Source: Xenorhabdus indica (GTDB lineage: Bacteria; Pseudomonadota; Gammaproteobacteria; Enterobacterales; Enterobacteriaceae). From it: a stretch of DNA of 62,301 nt. The DNA is taken from assembly GCF_014467235.1 (NCBI RefSeq), contig NZ_NKHP01000002.1, positions 1-62,301 on the forward strand, read 5' to 3'. Below are positions 48,703 through 58,441 of the stretch, in pieces. Every line of letters starts with the position of its first letter. Position 1 is the first letter of the stretch. Under the pieces are notes generated by a model, which made no database searches, had not been told where the DNA came from, and was given only the letters and a program-made list of their open reading frames with translations. The translations under genes and the position numbers were made by a program.

Positions 48703-49611
48703 TTATCGAGCAGTTGAAATCGCTGACCGGATGAACCCTTGATGTTCTGTTAATAATATTCTGGCTTCTTCGGCACTGAGCCCCGATAGAATCATCACAA
48801 TTGCAGTTTTGCAGTGACCGTTACAGGCGTTCAGGGCTTGTTCAGCCGTCTCCCTGCTGCACTCAGTAGCAGCCATGACAATATTTTTTTGTCGTTCAAC
48901 TAACTTAGCATTAGTGGCTTCCACATCCACCATCAAATTGCCATATACCTTACCAGTACGGATCATGGCTCCTGTCGTGATCATATTCAGCACCAGTTTT
49001 TGCGCTGTACCTGCTTTCATACGGGAGGAACCTGTTACAACTTCTGGCCCGACAATGGGAGTGATAGCGATATCAGCCAGTTGGGTCATCGGACTGTCAG
49101 GGTTGCAACTGATACAAGCGACAGTTGCTCCTACTGATTTAGCATATTCCATTGCTCCCAACACGTAAGGTGTCCGGCCACTGGCGGCAATTCCGACCAG
49201 CACATCTTTTTCATTAAAGTGTAGTACCTTAAGATCATCTGCGCCTGGTTGCCGATTATCTTCCGCATTTTCGACGGCTTTGAAAATGGCTTGATGCCCG
49301 CCAGCAATTAAACCGACCACTTGTTCCGGTTTGGTGCCGTAGGTTGGCGGACATTCGCTGGCATCCAAAATCCCTAATCGACCTGATGTTCCTGCTCCGC
49401 TATAGATTAAGCGTCCACCCTGACGTAAAGCTTCTGCAACTTTATCAACGACAAGAGCAACCTGAGGTAGTATCTGCTCAACTGCAACGGCGACTTTTTT
49501 GTCTTCATCATTGATAACGCGGAGCATATCGAGTGTTGATAACTCATCAATATGAGTACTGGCGGGGTTACGGCTTTCAGTCACCAGATTATTCAGATCG
49601 ATTTTCATCAT
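48703..49611 (-). CDS. murQ: N-acetylmuramic acid 6-phosphate etherase MurQ
   Basis: A 301-302 residue SIS-domain enzyme with [18 protein letters not shown] and [15 protein letters not shown]. It cleaves the lactyl ether of MurNAc-6-P to give GlcNAc-6-P, closing the peptidoglycan recycling route with MurP. The ATG at 49608 ([15 protein letters not shown]) is an equally good start. The usual repressor gene murR is not adjacent; a LysR-type gene lies 1.1 kb upstream. Confidence 0.96.
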   Translation of the reverse strand: MMKIDLNNLVTESRNPASTHIDELSTLDMLRVINDEDKKVAVAVEQILPQVALVVDKVAEALRQGGRLIYSGAGTSGRLGILDASECPPTYGTKPEQVVGLIAGGHQAIFKAVENAEDNRQPGADDLKVLHFNEKDVLVGIAASGRTPYVLGAMEYAKSVGATVACISCNPDSPMTQLADIAITPIVGPEVVTGSSRMKAGTAQKLVLNMITTGAMIRTGKVYGNLMVDVEATNAKLVERQKNIVMAATECSRETAEQALNACNGHCKTAIVMILSGLSAEEARILLTEHQGFIRSAISTAR

Positions 49612-50770
49612 TTTTTCCTGCTACATGTGATGGAATGATTTTAGGTAATTCATAAATACTGAATTATCGCATTGATCACATAATATAACTTTCATCTTTC
49701 AGACTGTTTTTTTATTTACTTTGTCCATTCAGAGTAATCGTAAACACCATATTCATAAAGAATTGATGATTTGCCTGATAAAGAAAAGTGATTATTTTCT
49801 TAAATATCTCATCCATTGGTTAATGGCATCAGGCTAACTTATGAGACATTCATATTTCCTATTCCTTTCCAAGTAGTCGCTGAATCGGCATTCAAGAAAA
49901 TCTTAACTCTTTTGATGAGCTGCCACATATGTTGGCAACAATGGTTTCGGGTTACCGTTTTTGTTGGCCTTTGAAGTACCAGTCTGAGCCGATCTTCGGG
50001 TTAAAGTGTATATCTACCTTGTTTTTACAGAAAAACCGATACAGGGTACTGATTGAAATCTTCACATTAGCTATTTTTTTGATTTGTAATACGAAAAGAT
50101 CAAGGCTCCAACGAGAGCGGACATACCTGAATTAATCAATGGTTTTAAAGCCGCTTAGCTAATATTTCATTGAGTGATTATCTTAATGTTCAATCGATAC
50201 TTTCCTTTATACGAAAATTCCAGCATGTTTTACCTGTGCAATAATATGTAAATACAGAATGTTCCTATATCCAAAAAATTAGAAACTTGAAATAAGGATA
50301 GGTATATTATATAGGTAATATTACTCTAAAAATAAGTTTTTATAAAAGTTGTGTTTTACTCGGATTTTGATAATTAAACCTTTTGTAATTTATTTTCTTC
50401 TAATGGGTTATAAATTATATTACGTAGATGGATGTATTTTAAGATTAACACGTGATAAGCGTTAAATATGAATTAGTGATAAAGAATGGATGGATTTTGT
50501 TATAAGAATACATGAATAAACTATGGGTTGTGTCATTATACGAGTAAACTAGTTTGATATGCTTTTCTTAGTTTTTATTATTAATTTGTGTGATTAAAAC
50601 ACTATAGTAAATCTTTTGCTAATTGTATCCTTATTAATTAACTAACATTTCACTGGTTAACATTTTGACCAGTAGTCTCGATAAAACCTTTGGCGAAACG
50701 CTAAGTTAAAATGCTATCACCATGAATCTGTAATGTTTTGTTTTTATTCACAACCATTGGGCGAAAGAAC
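49612..50770. other. 1.16-kb gene-poor, AT-rich interval
   Basis: Between divergent murQ and the LysR-type gene. Apart from the transposase remnant at 49952-50132 no gene is visible. It holds the promoters of both neighbours. The low GC and remnant suggest that this is part of an acquired segment between yheU and yheS. Confidence 0.5.
49952..50132 (-). pseudogene. Transposase HTH fragment (IS630-like)
   Basis: On the minus strand this stretch encodes RYVRSRWSLDLFVLQIKKI and VKISISTLYRFFCKN, a helix-turn-helix region as found in IS630-type transposases (R/W-S/T-L-x-L then IS-x-STLYR). It has no start and ends at a stop after GQQKR, so it is a short remnant. The family call is tentative. Confidence 0.4.
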
Positions 50771-51661
50771 ATGGATATACGCAATCTTGAAGCTTTCATC
50801 GTTTTGGCTGAGACTCTTAATTATCATAAGGCTTCAGAGAAACTTTACCTTTCTCAGCCTGCTTTGACGAAAAAAATACATGGTCTGGAAGGTATTCTGG
50901 GGGCTTCATTATTCAGAAGGGGGCCAAGTGGAACAAGATTAACAGATTTTGGGCAGAAGACGTTGGAAAATGCCAGGAAGTTTTTAATGCATTATGAACA
51001 GTTTAAAAGTCAGGTACAGTCTGATTCAAAAAGGGAACTTGTCAGGCACCTATATGTTGGTTCCTGTTTTTCCACTCATAACTATTCGCAAATAGAAAAG
51101 CAGCTTGCAGGGAAGAAAGGGAATGTTGTGCTGGCTTTGATGACAGGATTGTCAGTTGAGCAGCAGATTAGTTTGTTGAATGTGGGAATGCTCCATGTAG
51201 CTGTAGTGCCATTGGTGGCTGTGACACAGTTAGAGCCGAAAAAAACTTTTACTGAAAAATTGGTTTATATCTTTAGAAAAAGGAGTCAATTGATATCTAA
51301 ATTTAGAACAGAAAACAGCAAGTCTAAGCATAAGAATTTTCTGAGCAGTTCGTCGGGAAAAAAAGAGGTGATTGACCTGAATGATTGTCTGAATGTCTTT
51401 CCTGTTTATACTGGTGATAATATGAGTTTGTTATTAAAAACAAATGATATCATGTTAATTATGGAGATGATTACAAAGAGTGGTACTTATGCCTGTGTAC
51501 CTAAAAGGATGATTGCTGCAATTCCTGATTATTATATGAATTTGTTAGAAATTATTGAAACTGATAAGAAGATAGATTTAGGTGTAGTATGGGGCAAGTC
51601 AATAGATGATGATTTGATTGATGATGCCGAAAGTTTTTCTGCATTGGTGGCCAATCTGTAA
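50771..51661 (+). CDS. LysR-family transcriptional regulator
   Basis: 296 residues from the ATG at 50771 (MDIRNLEAFIVLAETLNYH), the canonical LysR start; the open frame upstream is not used. The helix-turn-helix is KASEKLYLSQPALTKKIHGL. The C-terminal effector domain is poorly conserved and has a polar insert (ENSKSKHKNFLSSSSGKK). Regulated genes are unknown; being divergent from murQP over a 1.1-kb gap, it could control them, but no evidence shows this. Confidence 0.88.
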   Translation: MDIRNLEAFIVLAETLNYHKASEKLYLSQPALTKKIHGLEGILGASLFRRGPSGTRLTDFGQKTLENARKFLMHYEQFKSQVQSDSKRELVRHLYVGSCFSTHNYSQIEKQLAGKKGNVVLALMTGLSVEQQISLLNVGMLHVAVVPLVAVTQLEPKKTFTEKLVYIFRKRSQLISKFRTENSKSKHKNFLSSSSGKKEVIDLNDCLNVFPVYTGDNMSLLLKTNDIMLIMEMITKSGTYACVPKRMIAAIPDYYMNLLEIIETDKKIDLGVVWGKSIDDDLIDDAESFSALVANL

Positions 51662-52014
51662 AATAATTTTATAAGTGATCAGTGAATTATTCTATTGTTA
51701 TACTTAATATATTCTGTTATGAAATCAGATTTAAATCATAAATGATAAGGCCGTTTTCGTTAAGGAACATAGAATGTTTATTAGAATTACTGATGTCTTA
51801 CAATTATAGAAATACTTTTTAATTAAATGAGTTATCATTTTTAAGGTCAGTAAGATAATTCATTTTAGATGAACTCCTTTTATTATTTGTGCACATAATA
51901 TGTATTGGGAATACATAGTCAGTTTAGGGGGCTTGCGATATAAAGTATGATTACCGGGTATTGAATTAAAACATCCGGTAATCATTGCCTGGAAATAATT
52001 GAATGGTAATAAAC
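51662..52014. other. Intergenic region with hairpin after yheS
   Basis: 353 bp, AT-rich. ATGATTACCGG (51947-51957) and CCGGTAATCAT (51975-51985) form a perfect 11-bp stem near the end of yheS, probably its minus-strand terminator or a bidirectional hairpin with the LysR gene. No gene is seen. Confidence 0.55.
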
Positions 52015-53967
52015 TTACTGATTGATGTTAAATGTTTCTGTCATTTTTTCAAGTTGCTCTTGAATATCTAACCATTCCATTTCAATATCTTCCAGTCTGG
52101 ATTTAGTCTTTATTTGTTGATGCAAGCATTCCGTTAATTCAGTTTTACGCTCACTTTCATATATTGTGTTATCTGAAAGTTTTTCTTCTAAACTTGCCAA
52201 GTTTGTACTTAAATTTTCCATCTCTTTTTCGAGCACTGTGAGTTGTTTACGCAATGGTTGCGTTTGGCTACGGAATTCTGCTTCACGCCGTTTTTGATCT
52301 TTGCGTTCTTGTGCACTGTAATTTTGAATGTTATTTACAGAATTATCTATACCGGGAGCTGTTTTTTCCTTTTCCTGATTTTCACGCCACTGTTGACGTT
52401 GTAATTCTGTCAGCCATTGTTGGTAATCTTCCAAATCACCTTTGAAAGGTTCTACTTTGCCATCATGTACCAGATAGAGTTCATCTGTCGTGGAACGCAA
52501 TAAGTGTCTGTCGTGCGATACCACGACAAGAGCGCCATCGAAATCGATCAGGGCTTCAGTCAATGCTTGTCTCATGTCGAGATCAAGGTGGTTGGTCGGT
52601 TCATCCAACAACAGAAGGTTCGGACGTTGCCAGACAATCAGCGCCAGCACCAATCGGGCTTTTTCTCCTCCTGAGAAACGCACAGTTGGATCGGTCACTT
52701 GGTCACCTTTGAAACCAAAACCACCAAGATAATCTCTTAACTGTTGTTCTGTTTCCTGAGGAGCAAGTTTGGCTAAATGTTGTAAAGGAGATTCATCTGC
52801 GCGAAGGTATTCCAACTGATGTTGTGCAAAATATCCTAGCTTGATGCCCTTGGCTAAGGAAATCTCCCCTTGTTGTGGAATGAGTTCCCCTGCCAGTAAT
52901 TTTATCAGGGTTGATTTACCCGCACCGTTACGACCCAACAAGCCAATTCGTGAGCCCGGAACCAAATTTAATTTGATTGAGTTCAGTACCGTTTTATCTT
53001 CATATCCGGCACTGACTTTTTCCATAATTAATAGTGGATTTGGCAGGCTGTCTGGCTGGCGGAAACTGAAACGGAATGGGTTATCAACATGAGCAGGCGC
53101 AATCAACTCCATTCGCTCCAGCATTTTGATTCGGCTTTGAGCTTGTTTTGCCTTGGAAGCTTTCGCACGAAAACGATCAATGTAGCTTTGCAAATGCGCT
53201 ACTTTTTCTTGCTGGCTTTGGTATGTAGCTTGTTGTTGGGCGAGTTTGGCTGCTCGTTGCCGTTCAAAAGAAGAGTAATTGCCCGTGTATTCAAATAAGC
53301 TCTGCTGTTCAATGTGCAGGACTTTATCAATGATTGGATCGAGGAAATCTCTATCGTGCGATATCAGGATTAAAGTACCTGTATAGTTTTTCAGCCATTT
53401 TTCGAGCCAGATTACAGCATCCAGATCAAGATGGTTGGTGGGTTCATCGAGCAACAATAGCTCAGAACGACAAATCAGCGCCTGAGCCAGATTAAGTCGC
53501 ATACGCCAGCCACCGGAAAATGAACGGACAGGTTGCTCCAGTTGGGCCTGAGAGAATCCCAGCCCATGCAGTAAACTGGATGCACGGGCACGAATTGTCC
53601 ATGCCTGAATAGTATCGAGCAAGCCGTGAAGGTGTGCAATGGCATGACCATCATTCTGTTCGTTGGCAATTCGCAGTTTCTGTTCCAGTTGGCGGAATTC
53701 ACGATCACCATCGATCACATATTCCAGAGCCGAAATCTCCAGAGCTGGCGTTTCCTGATTCACCCAAGCTAAAGCCCAATTGTTGGGAAATGTTACAGAG
53801 CCACTTTCAGTTTGTAGTTCACCTTTCAGTAATGAGAGTAGGGTTGATTTACCACAACCATTTTTACCAACTAATCCCACTTTTTGGCCGGGATTGATGG
53901 TTGCGTTGGCATTATCCAGTAGGACGCGAATGCCACGACGGATTTGCAGAGAAGAAAAAACAATCAT
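52015..53967 (-). CDS. yheS: ABC-F family ATPase YheS
   Basis: A 650-residue soluble protein with two ABC domains and no membrane segments. The first Walker A is GKNGCGKST, signature SFSGGWRMRL, Walker B LLLDEPTNHLDLDA; the second is GRNGAGKST, FSGGEKARL, LLLDEPTNHLDLDM. The linker between them is rich in Gln/Arg/Lys and the C-terminus is a coiled coil. ABC-F proteins act on ribosomes; YheS is thought to help resolve stalled translation. Slightly longer than E. coli YheS (637). Confidence 0.95.
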   Translation of the reverse strand: MIVFSSLQIRRGIRVLLDNANATINPGQKVGLVGKNGCGKSTLLSLLKGELQTESGSVTFPNNWALAWVNQETPALEISALEYVIDGDREFRQLEQKLRIANEQNDGHAIAHLHGLLDTIQAWTIRARASSLLHGLGFSQAQLEQPVRSFSGGWRMRLNLAQALICRSELLLLDEPTNHLDLDAVIWLEKWLKNYTGTLILISHDRDFLDPIIDKVLHIEQQSLFEYTGNYSSFERQRAAKLAQQQATYQSQQEKVAHLQSYIDRFRAKASKAKQAQSRIKMLERMELIAPAHVDNPFRFSFRQPDSLPNPLLIMEKVSAGYEDKTVLNSIKLNLVPGSRIGLLGRNGAGKSTLIKLLAGELIPQQGEISLAKGIKLGYFAQHQLEYLRADESPLQHLAKLAPQETEQQLRDYLGGFGFKGDQVTDPTVRFSGGEKARLVLALIVWQRPNLLLLDEPTNHLDLDMRQALTEALIDFDGALVVVSHDRHLLRSTTDELYLVHDGKVEPFKGDLEDYQQWLTELQRQQWRENQEKEKTAPGIDNSVNNIQNYSAQERKDQKRREAEFRSQTQPLRKQLTVLEKEMENLSTNLASLEEKLSDNTIYESERKTELTECLHQQIKTKSRLEDIEMEWLDIQEQLEKMTETFNINQ

Positions 53968-54107
53968 GATGTTGTCTGTATGGGATATGTTAAGTTAATG
54001 ACATTATATATATTCGTTTTGATAGCTTGGCGTGCATGGTAGCGGAAAATAGGCGGTCTGACACGTCCTGGGAGGGAACTGATGTTATTGTCATCTAACA
54101 GGGTGAT

Positions 54108-54173
54108 ATGAGCGAAGTGAAACGACTGCGTAAAACATTAATCAGGTTAGGGATTCATCCGCATCAGGCATGA
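54108..54173 (+). pseudogene. kefB: KefB remnant
   Basis: A 21-codon frame, MSEVKRLRKTLIRLGIHPHQA, whose LRKTL-x-x-LG-x-HPHQA matches an internal cytoplasmic segment of the glutathione-gated K+ efflux protein KefB (KTLVSLGMHPHQA by memory). It lies exactly where kefB sits in E. coli, just before yheV. The rest of the transporter and kefG are gone. An AGGG site precedes the ATG, so a peptide might still be made, but it is best read as decay. Confidence 0.6.
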
Positions 54174-54191
54174 ACAGCAATGGGGGTAAAT

Positions 54192-54395
54192 ATGTCAGTG
54201 AGTCGTAAACGTTTTATAGCAGGTGCTGTGTGCCCAAAGTGTCAGTCACAGGATACTTTGGCAATGTGGCAGGAAAACAGAGTTGATATTGTCGAGTGTG
54301 TTCACTGTGGACATCTTCAGCGGCAAACTGATGAGGCTGTAACGTCTCATGTCAGAAAGCAGGAACAAGTTATCGGCATTTTTACACCTCAATAA
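54192..54395 (+). CDS. yheV: Putative zinc-ribbon protein YheV
   Basis: 67 residues from the ATG at 54192 (MSVSRKRFIAGAVCPKC), with a GGGGG ribosome site 5 nt upstream; the ATG at 54180 overlaps that site. Two CxxC pairs (CPKC and CVHC) form a likely zinc ribbon, and the end VRKQEQVIGIF is as in E. coli YheV. Function unknown. It precedes slyD, as in E. coli. Confidence 0.93.
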   Translation: MSVSRKRFIAGAVCPKCQSQDTLAMWQENRVDIVECVHCGHLQRQTDEAVTSHVRKQEQVIGIFTPQ

Positions 54396-54534
54396 CTCAA
54401 TGTAATTACAATGGGTAACGGATAAATTTTCCCATCACTAGGTACAGTGAAGTAGAATTCCGGTACAATCAGCGGCATTTTTTTAGTCGTAACCATTTTT
54501 CCCACGTTTTTTCCTGGGTATCGTAGGAGATGTC

Positions 54535-55071
54535 ATGAAAGTAGCAAAAGATTTGGTGGTCAGCTTGGCTTATCAAGTAAGAGCAGAAGATGGTGTTTTA
54601 GTTGATGAGTCTCCGGTGAGCGCACCGTTAGACTATCTCCATGGCCGTGGTTCCCTGATTAGCGGCTTGGAAAAAGCGCTGGAAGGTCGTGAGGCTGGTG
54701 AACGTTTTGATGTTAGCGTTGAAGCAAATGATGCGTATGGTCAGTATGATGAGAACTTAGTTCAGCGCGTATCAAAAGATGTTTTTGTTGGTGTAGAAGA
54801 GTTGCAGGTTGGTATGCGTTTCCTGGCGGATACCGATATGGGGCCTGTGCCTGTTGAAATCACCGCTTTAGAAGGTGATGAAGTTGTTGTTGATGGTAAC
54901 CACATGTTGGCTGGTCAGAACCTGAAATTTAACGTTGAAATTGTAGCAATTCGTGAGGCGACAGAAGAAGAACTGGCTCATGGTCACGTACATGGACAGG
55001 ATGGTTGCGGTGATCACGATCACCATCATGATCATGAAGGTCATAGCTGTTGTGGCGGTGGTTGCCATTAA
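54535..55071 (+). CDS. slyD: FKBP-type peptidyl-prolyl isomerase SlyD
   Basis: A 178-residue protein with FKBP core (LDYLHGRGSLISGLEKALEG), an insert-in-flap chaperone domain (about 70-130) and a metal-binding tail rich in His and Cys (GDHDHHHDHEGHSCCGGGCH). It folds proline-containing proteins and delivers nickel to hydrogenase. The tail is shorter than in E. coli (196 residues). It has its own promoter region after yheV. Confidence 0.96.
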   Translation: MKVAKDLVVSLAYQVRAEDGVLVDESPVSAPLDYLHGRGSLISGLEKALEGREAGERFDVSVEANDAYGQYDENLVQRVSKDVFVGVEELQVGMRFLADTDMGPVPVEITALEGDEVVVDGNHMLAGQNLKFNVEIVAIREATEEELAHGHVHGQDGCGDHDHHHDHEGHSCCGGGCH

Positions 55072-55090
55072 TCAGCGGGTTAGCTGAAAA

Positions 55091-55117
55091 AAGGGAAGCT
55101 GGCTAGCTTCTCTTTTT
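55091..55117 (+). terminator. slyD: slyD terminator
   Basis: GAAGCT and AGCTTC (with flanking AGGG/TCTCT pairing) form a stem around GGCT, followed by TTTTTG, 20 nt after the slyD stop. Confidence 0.75.
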
Positions 55118-55191
55118 GTCGATCTTTTGGCCTTCCCTGGCAGACGATTCCCCCGATCGGATAGCCGGAATCGGCTTCAGTGGTTCTGTTT

Positions 55192-55413
55192 TCAGTAATG
55201 GGGTGGGGGCGTTTCTTCTGAAAGTGGTGCAATAATTGATGACTGATGAGTTTTAAGTCGTTCGGCCATTAATTTTAGCTGTTCTTTTAGTTTATCCATT
55301 TCTACTTGCTGTTTTCTGACTTCTTGATTCAACGCTTCAATGGTAAATTCCTGATAGGCCAGTTTAGTTTCCAGTTGCTCAAATCTCTGCTCAAGGCTGG
55401 ATAATACCATCAC
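55192..55413 (-). CDS. slyX: SlyX family protein
   Basis: A 72-73 residue coiled-coil protein (LEQRFEQLETKLAYQEFTIE, then heptads to about residue 50) with a proline-rich end (SEETPPPHY). The family is conserved next to slyD, but its function is unknown. It is divergent from fkpA and convergent with slyD, as in E. coli. Confidence 0.94.
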   Translation of the reverse strand: MMVLSSLEQRFEQLETKLAYQEFTIEALNQEVRKQQVEMDKLKEQLKLMAERLKTHQSSIIAPLSEETPPPHY

Positions 55414-55754
55414 TTTTTCTCCTGTCTTTAATCATGTCATTACTCGACGGAATGATTATTGTATTTAAATCGATACTATAATACTTGAAGCCTCATGCCC
55501 AAAGCCTAATAGAGAAACCTTAATGTCTAAATCTTTTGGTGAAGGTGAAAATTTTGGTGAAGTTGAAAAGTAAAATGGAGAGAAAGTGGAGAATAGGAAA
55601 GCTTTTTGTTCAATGAGTTACTTCAAGATTGTTTCAATATTTTTCAGGGCGGCGTATAGCAAATATTGTTATTGGTTTTTGTAGGCAGTTATAGTACATG
55701 TGGTTGCATGATTTTTGCTGACGGCAAACTCAGTCAAATTTATTGGAGAATAAG
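55414..55754. promoter_or_regulatory. slyX-fkpA divergent region
   Basis: 341 bp holding the promoters of slyX and fkpA. A 16-codon plus-strand frame at 55524-55574 contains a short repeat (FGEGENFGEVEK) but lacks a ribosome site. No other feature is seen. Confidence 0.45.
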
Positions 55755-56519
55755 ATGAAATCATTGTTAAAAACAACCTTACTGGCAACTACACTGGCAA
55801 TGGCATTCAGTGCACCGTATACAATGGCTGCTGAAACAAAAACCAGCGATGAAGTGAAACTGAATAAGGCTTTTAAGACAGTAGAACAGCAGGATTCTTA
55901 TGCATTGGGAGCTTCCATCGGTCACTATATGGAAAAATCTTTGGACGAACAGAAAGCGCTAGGTATTGATATTGATAAGTCTCAGCTTTTGGTTGGTTTT
56001 GAAGATGCCGTCAATAACAAAAGTAAACTGAATGACACAGAAATTCAGCAAGTCCTTAGTGAGTTTGATGCCAAAATTAGAGCTTCTTTACAGGCCAAGC
56101 TGGAGAAAGAGGCCAGTGAAAATAGTGAGAAAGGGGATAAATTCCGGGAGCAGTTTGCTAAGGAGGCGGGAGTTGTAAAAACGAAATCTGGTCTTCTGTA
56201 TAAAATTGAGCGGGAAGGAAGTGGTAAAACACCTGCAACAAGCGATACCGTAGTTGTGAATTACAAAGGAAGTTTGATTGATGGGAAAGTGTTTGATAGC
56301 TCCTATGAACGCAAAGAGCCTCTGTCGATTCCTCTGGATAAAGTGATTCAGGGCTGGAAAGAAGGTCTTCAGCATCTGAAAAAAGGTGGAAAAATGAAAT
56401 TAGTCATCCTACCTGAGTTGGCTTATGGCAAAAATGGCGTGCAAGAAATTCCAGCTAACTCAACTTTAGTCTTTGAAATTGAATTGTTGGATATTAAACC
56501 TAACGCGAAAGCAAAATAA
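55755..56519 (+). CDS. fkpA: FKBP-type peptidyl-prolyl isomerase FkpA
   Basis: 254 residues from the ATG at 55755 (MKSLLKTTLLATTLAMAFS), preferred over a TTG four codons upstream because GGAG lies before it. Signal peptide cleaved near TMAAE (about 25). An N-terminal helical dimerisation domain (about 30-135) precedes the FKBP domain (about 145-250; VVNYKGSLIDGKVFDSSYER). It is a periplasmic chaperone for outer-membrane and secreted proteins. A terminator follows. Confidence 0.96.
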   Translation: MKSLLKTTLLATTLAMAFSAPYTMAAETKTSDEVKLNKAFKTVEQQDSYALGASIGHYMEKSLDEQKALGIDIDKSQLLVGFEDAVNNKSKLNDTEIQQVLSEFDAKIRASLQAKLEKEASENSEKGDKFREQFAKEAGVVKTKSGLLYKIEREGSGKTPATSDTVVVNYKGSLIDGKVFDSSYERKEPLSIPLDKVIQGWKEGLQHLKKGGKMKLVILPELAYGKNGVQEIPANSTLVFEIELLDIKPNAKAK

Positions 56520-56548
56520 TTTTCATCGTAATTAATACATGATTTTAT

Positions 56549-56576
56549 AACAGGGGCTATCAGGTCCCTGTTTTGT
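56549..56576 (+). terminator. fkpA: fkpA terminator
   Basis: AACAGGG and CCCTGTT form a 7-bp stem with a 10-nt loop, followed by TTGTT. Confidence 0.75.
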
Positions 56577-56898
56577 TATACTAATATTTACTTCGATTTA
56601 GTAAATTTAGTAAGTAATAAACGTAAATATAGAGAATGAATTTTTCCAATTATTATTTTATACAATATTAAATAGAATAATTTTCTCATATATCAGGTAC
56701 ATTTGAACATAAACGCTGTGATAACCTCTGGCAGTCTATTCAGCAAGGTCTTGACGGCAATTTAATGTAGTTTTAACGTCATTATTCTGGATAGAATACA
56801 GCGTTTTTGGAATGTTTTCTGTTAAATTGCGGTTATAATAAATCTCACTCTGATGCTTTTGGTGAGGTGAAGTCTAAGCTTGAAGGATGGTGTATTAC
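56577..56898. other. fkpA-yheO intergenic region
   Basis: About 320 bp, AT-rich, with no visible gene; it must contain the promoter of the yheO-tusDCB operon. Confidence 0.45.
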
Positions 56899-57636
56899 AT
56901 GTCTACCCCACTATTATCCGGTGATAAAATATCTGGTGATAACAGCGATATTGATTTACTGGAAAACCAACCGTTCAGTGAAACGGATCATGAAATTTTA
57001 AAGTCTTATGAAGCTGCTGTTGATGGCCTGGCTATGCTGATTGGTGGGCATTGTGAAATTGTTCTTCATTCACTGGAAGACCTTAAATGTTCAGCTGTCA
57101 GAATAGCTAATGGCGAACATACGGGCCGTAAAATTGGTTCTCCCATTACTGATCTGGCATTACGAATGCTGCACGATATGACGGATGAAGATGCCAGTGT
57201 TTCCAGGGCCTATTTCACACGGGCGAAAAGTGGCGCATTGATGAAATCTGTTACGATTGCGATTCGTAATCGTCAGCGTCGAGTGATTGGGCTTTTGTGT
57301 ATTAATATGAATCTGGATGTTCCTTTTTCTGAAATTATTCAGACTTTTATTCCGGAAAAAACTCACGAAGTCTCTTCAAACGTCAATTTTGCTTCTTCTG
57401 TGGATGATCTGGTTGCTCAGACTCTGGAATATACTATTGAAGAGGTAAATGCTGATCGCAATGTTTCCAATAATGCGAAAAACAGGCAGGTTGTCCTGAA
57501 TCTTTATGAGAAAGGTATTTTTGATATTAAAGATGCTATTAATCAGGTTGCTGATCGACTGAATATCTCCAAACATACGGTATACCTTTATATTCGCCAG
57601 TTTAAAAGTGGTGAATGTACGAGTCTGGAGAAGTAA
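56899..57636 (+). CDS. yheO: YheO family PAS/HTH regulator
   Basis: About 245 residues from the ATG at 56899 ([10 protein letters not shown]); an ATG at 56887 is also possible. The N-terminal YheO-like PAS domain (about 35-150) has [16 protein letters not shown] and LLCINMNLD; the C-terminal helix-turn-helix has [20 protein letters not shown]. It is a DNA-binding regulator of unknown targets. Its TAA stop overlaps the tusD start (TAATG), so it is the first gene of the tus operon, as in E. coli. Confidence 0.93.
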   Translation: MSTPLLSGDKISGDNSDIDLLENQPFSETDHEILKSYEAAVDGLAMLIGGHCEIVLHSLEDLKCSAVRIANGEHTGRKIGSPITDLALRMLHDMTDEDASVSRAYFTRAKSGALMKSVTIAIRNRQRRVIGLLCINMNLDVPFSEIIQTFIPEKTHEVSSNVNFASSVDDLVAQTLEYTIEEVNADRNVSNNAKNRQVVLNLYEKGIFDIKDAINQVADRLNISKHTVYLYIRQFKSGECTSLEK

Positions 57637-58031
57637 TGTCGCCACTGTCTTATTGTCTTCTGGTGACCGGGCCAGCATATGGAACTCAGCAAGCCAGTAG
57701 TGCTTATCAATTTGCTCAGGCGCTTATTGCTTCTGGCCATAAATTGCATAGCATATTTTTTTATCGTGACGGCGTTCAGAATGGCAATCGGCTGCTAGCG
57801 CCTGCTAATGATGAATTTGATCTCGTCAGAGCTTGGCAATCATTGGCTGCTCAGCACCAGTTTAATTTATCCATTTGTGTTGCGGCAGCGTTGCGACGTG
57901 GTGTTGTAGATGAACAACAGGCAAATGAACTGAATCTGGATGCTGCGAATCTGGCCAATGGGTTTGAACTCAGTGGCCTTGGTTCTCTGGCTGAGGCCAT
58001 GATGCTATGTGATCGCGTGGTACAGTTTTAG
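57636..58031 (+). CDS. tusD: Sulfurtransferase TusD
   Basis: 131 residues from the ATG at 57636 ([19 protein letters not shown]), with GGAG 5 nt upstream. A DsrE-type fold with the catalytic Cys in [13 protein letters not shown]. TusBCD relays sulfur from TusA to TusE for 2-thiolation of tRNA wobble uridine by MnmA. The start overlaps the yheO stop by 1 nt. Confidence 0.95.
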   Translation: MSPLSYCLLVTGPAYGTQQASSAYQFAQALIASGHKLHSIFFYRDGVQNGNRLLAPANDEFDLVRAWQSLAAQHQFNLSICVAAALRRGVVDEQQANELNLDAANLANGFELSGLGSLAEAMMLCDRVVQF

Positions 58032-58062
58032 GGGCATAGGCAAAAGGATATTGAGGGTAATA

Positions 58063-58422
58063 ATGAAAAAAATCGCCTTCGTTTTTACTGAAGCTCCCCA
58101 TGGGTCTTCTGCTGGTAGAGAAGGGCTGGATGCTCTACTCGCAACATCAGCATTAACAGAGCAGATGGGGGTATTCTTTATTTCTGATGGAGTATTCCAG
58201 CTACTGTCCGATCAGCAACCAGATAAAATTCTGTCACGTGACTACATTTCAACATTTAAGATTTTATCTCTGTATGATATTGATAAGTATTATATTTGCC
58301 TTGAAGACCTGATGGTTAGAGGATTTAACCCGGAAAGTCATTTTATTCTGGAGGCCGAGTTTCTCTCCGCTGTGGCCATTCGGCAAATGTTATCAGGCTA
58401 TGATATTGTGTTGAAATTTTAA
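58063..58422 (+). CDS. tusC: TusBCD complex subunit TusC
   Basis: 119 residues from the ATG at 58063 ([22 protein letters not shown]), preceded by GAGGG. A DsrE-like subunit of the TusBCD sulfur relay; it is a structural partner with no strict need for a catalytic Cys. Same length as in E. coli. Frames extending upstream overlap tusD and are not used. Confidence 0.95.
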   Translation: MKKIAFVFTEAPHGSSAGREGLDALLATSALTEQMGVFFISDGVFQLLSDQQPDKILSRDYISTFKILSLYDIDKYYICLEDLMVRGFNPESHFILEAEFLSAVAIRQMLSGYDIVLKF

Positions 58423-58441
58423 TCTATTTTGGAGAGATAAC

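Noticed and set aside
55524..55574. 16-codon frame with FGEGENFGEVEK repeat
   Set aside because: It is short, lacks a ribosome site and sits in the slyX-fkpA promoter region.
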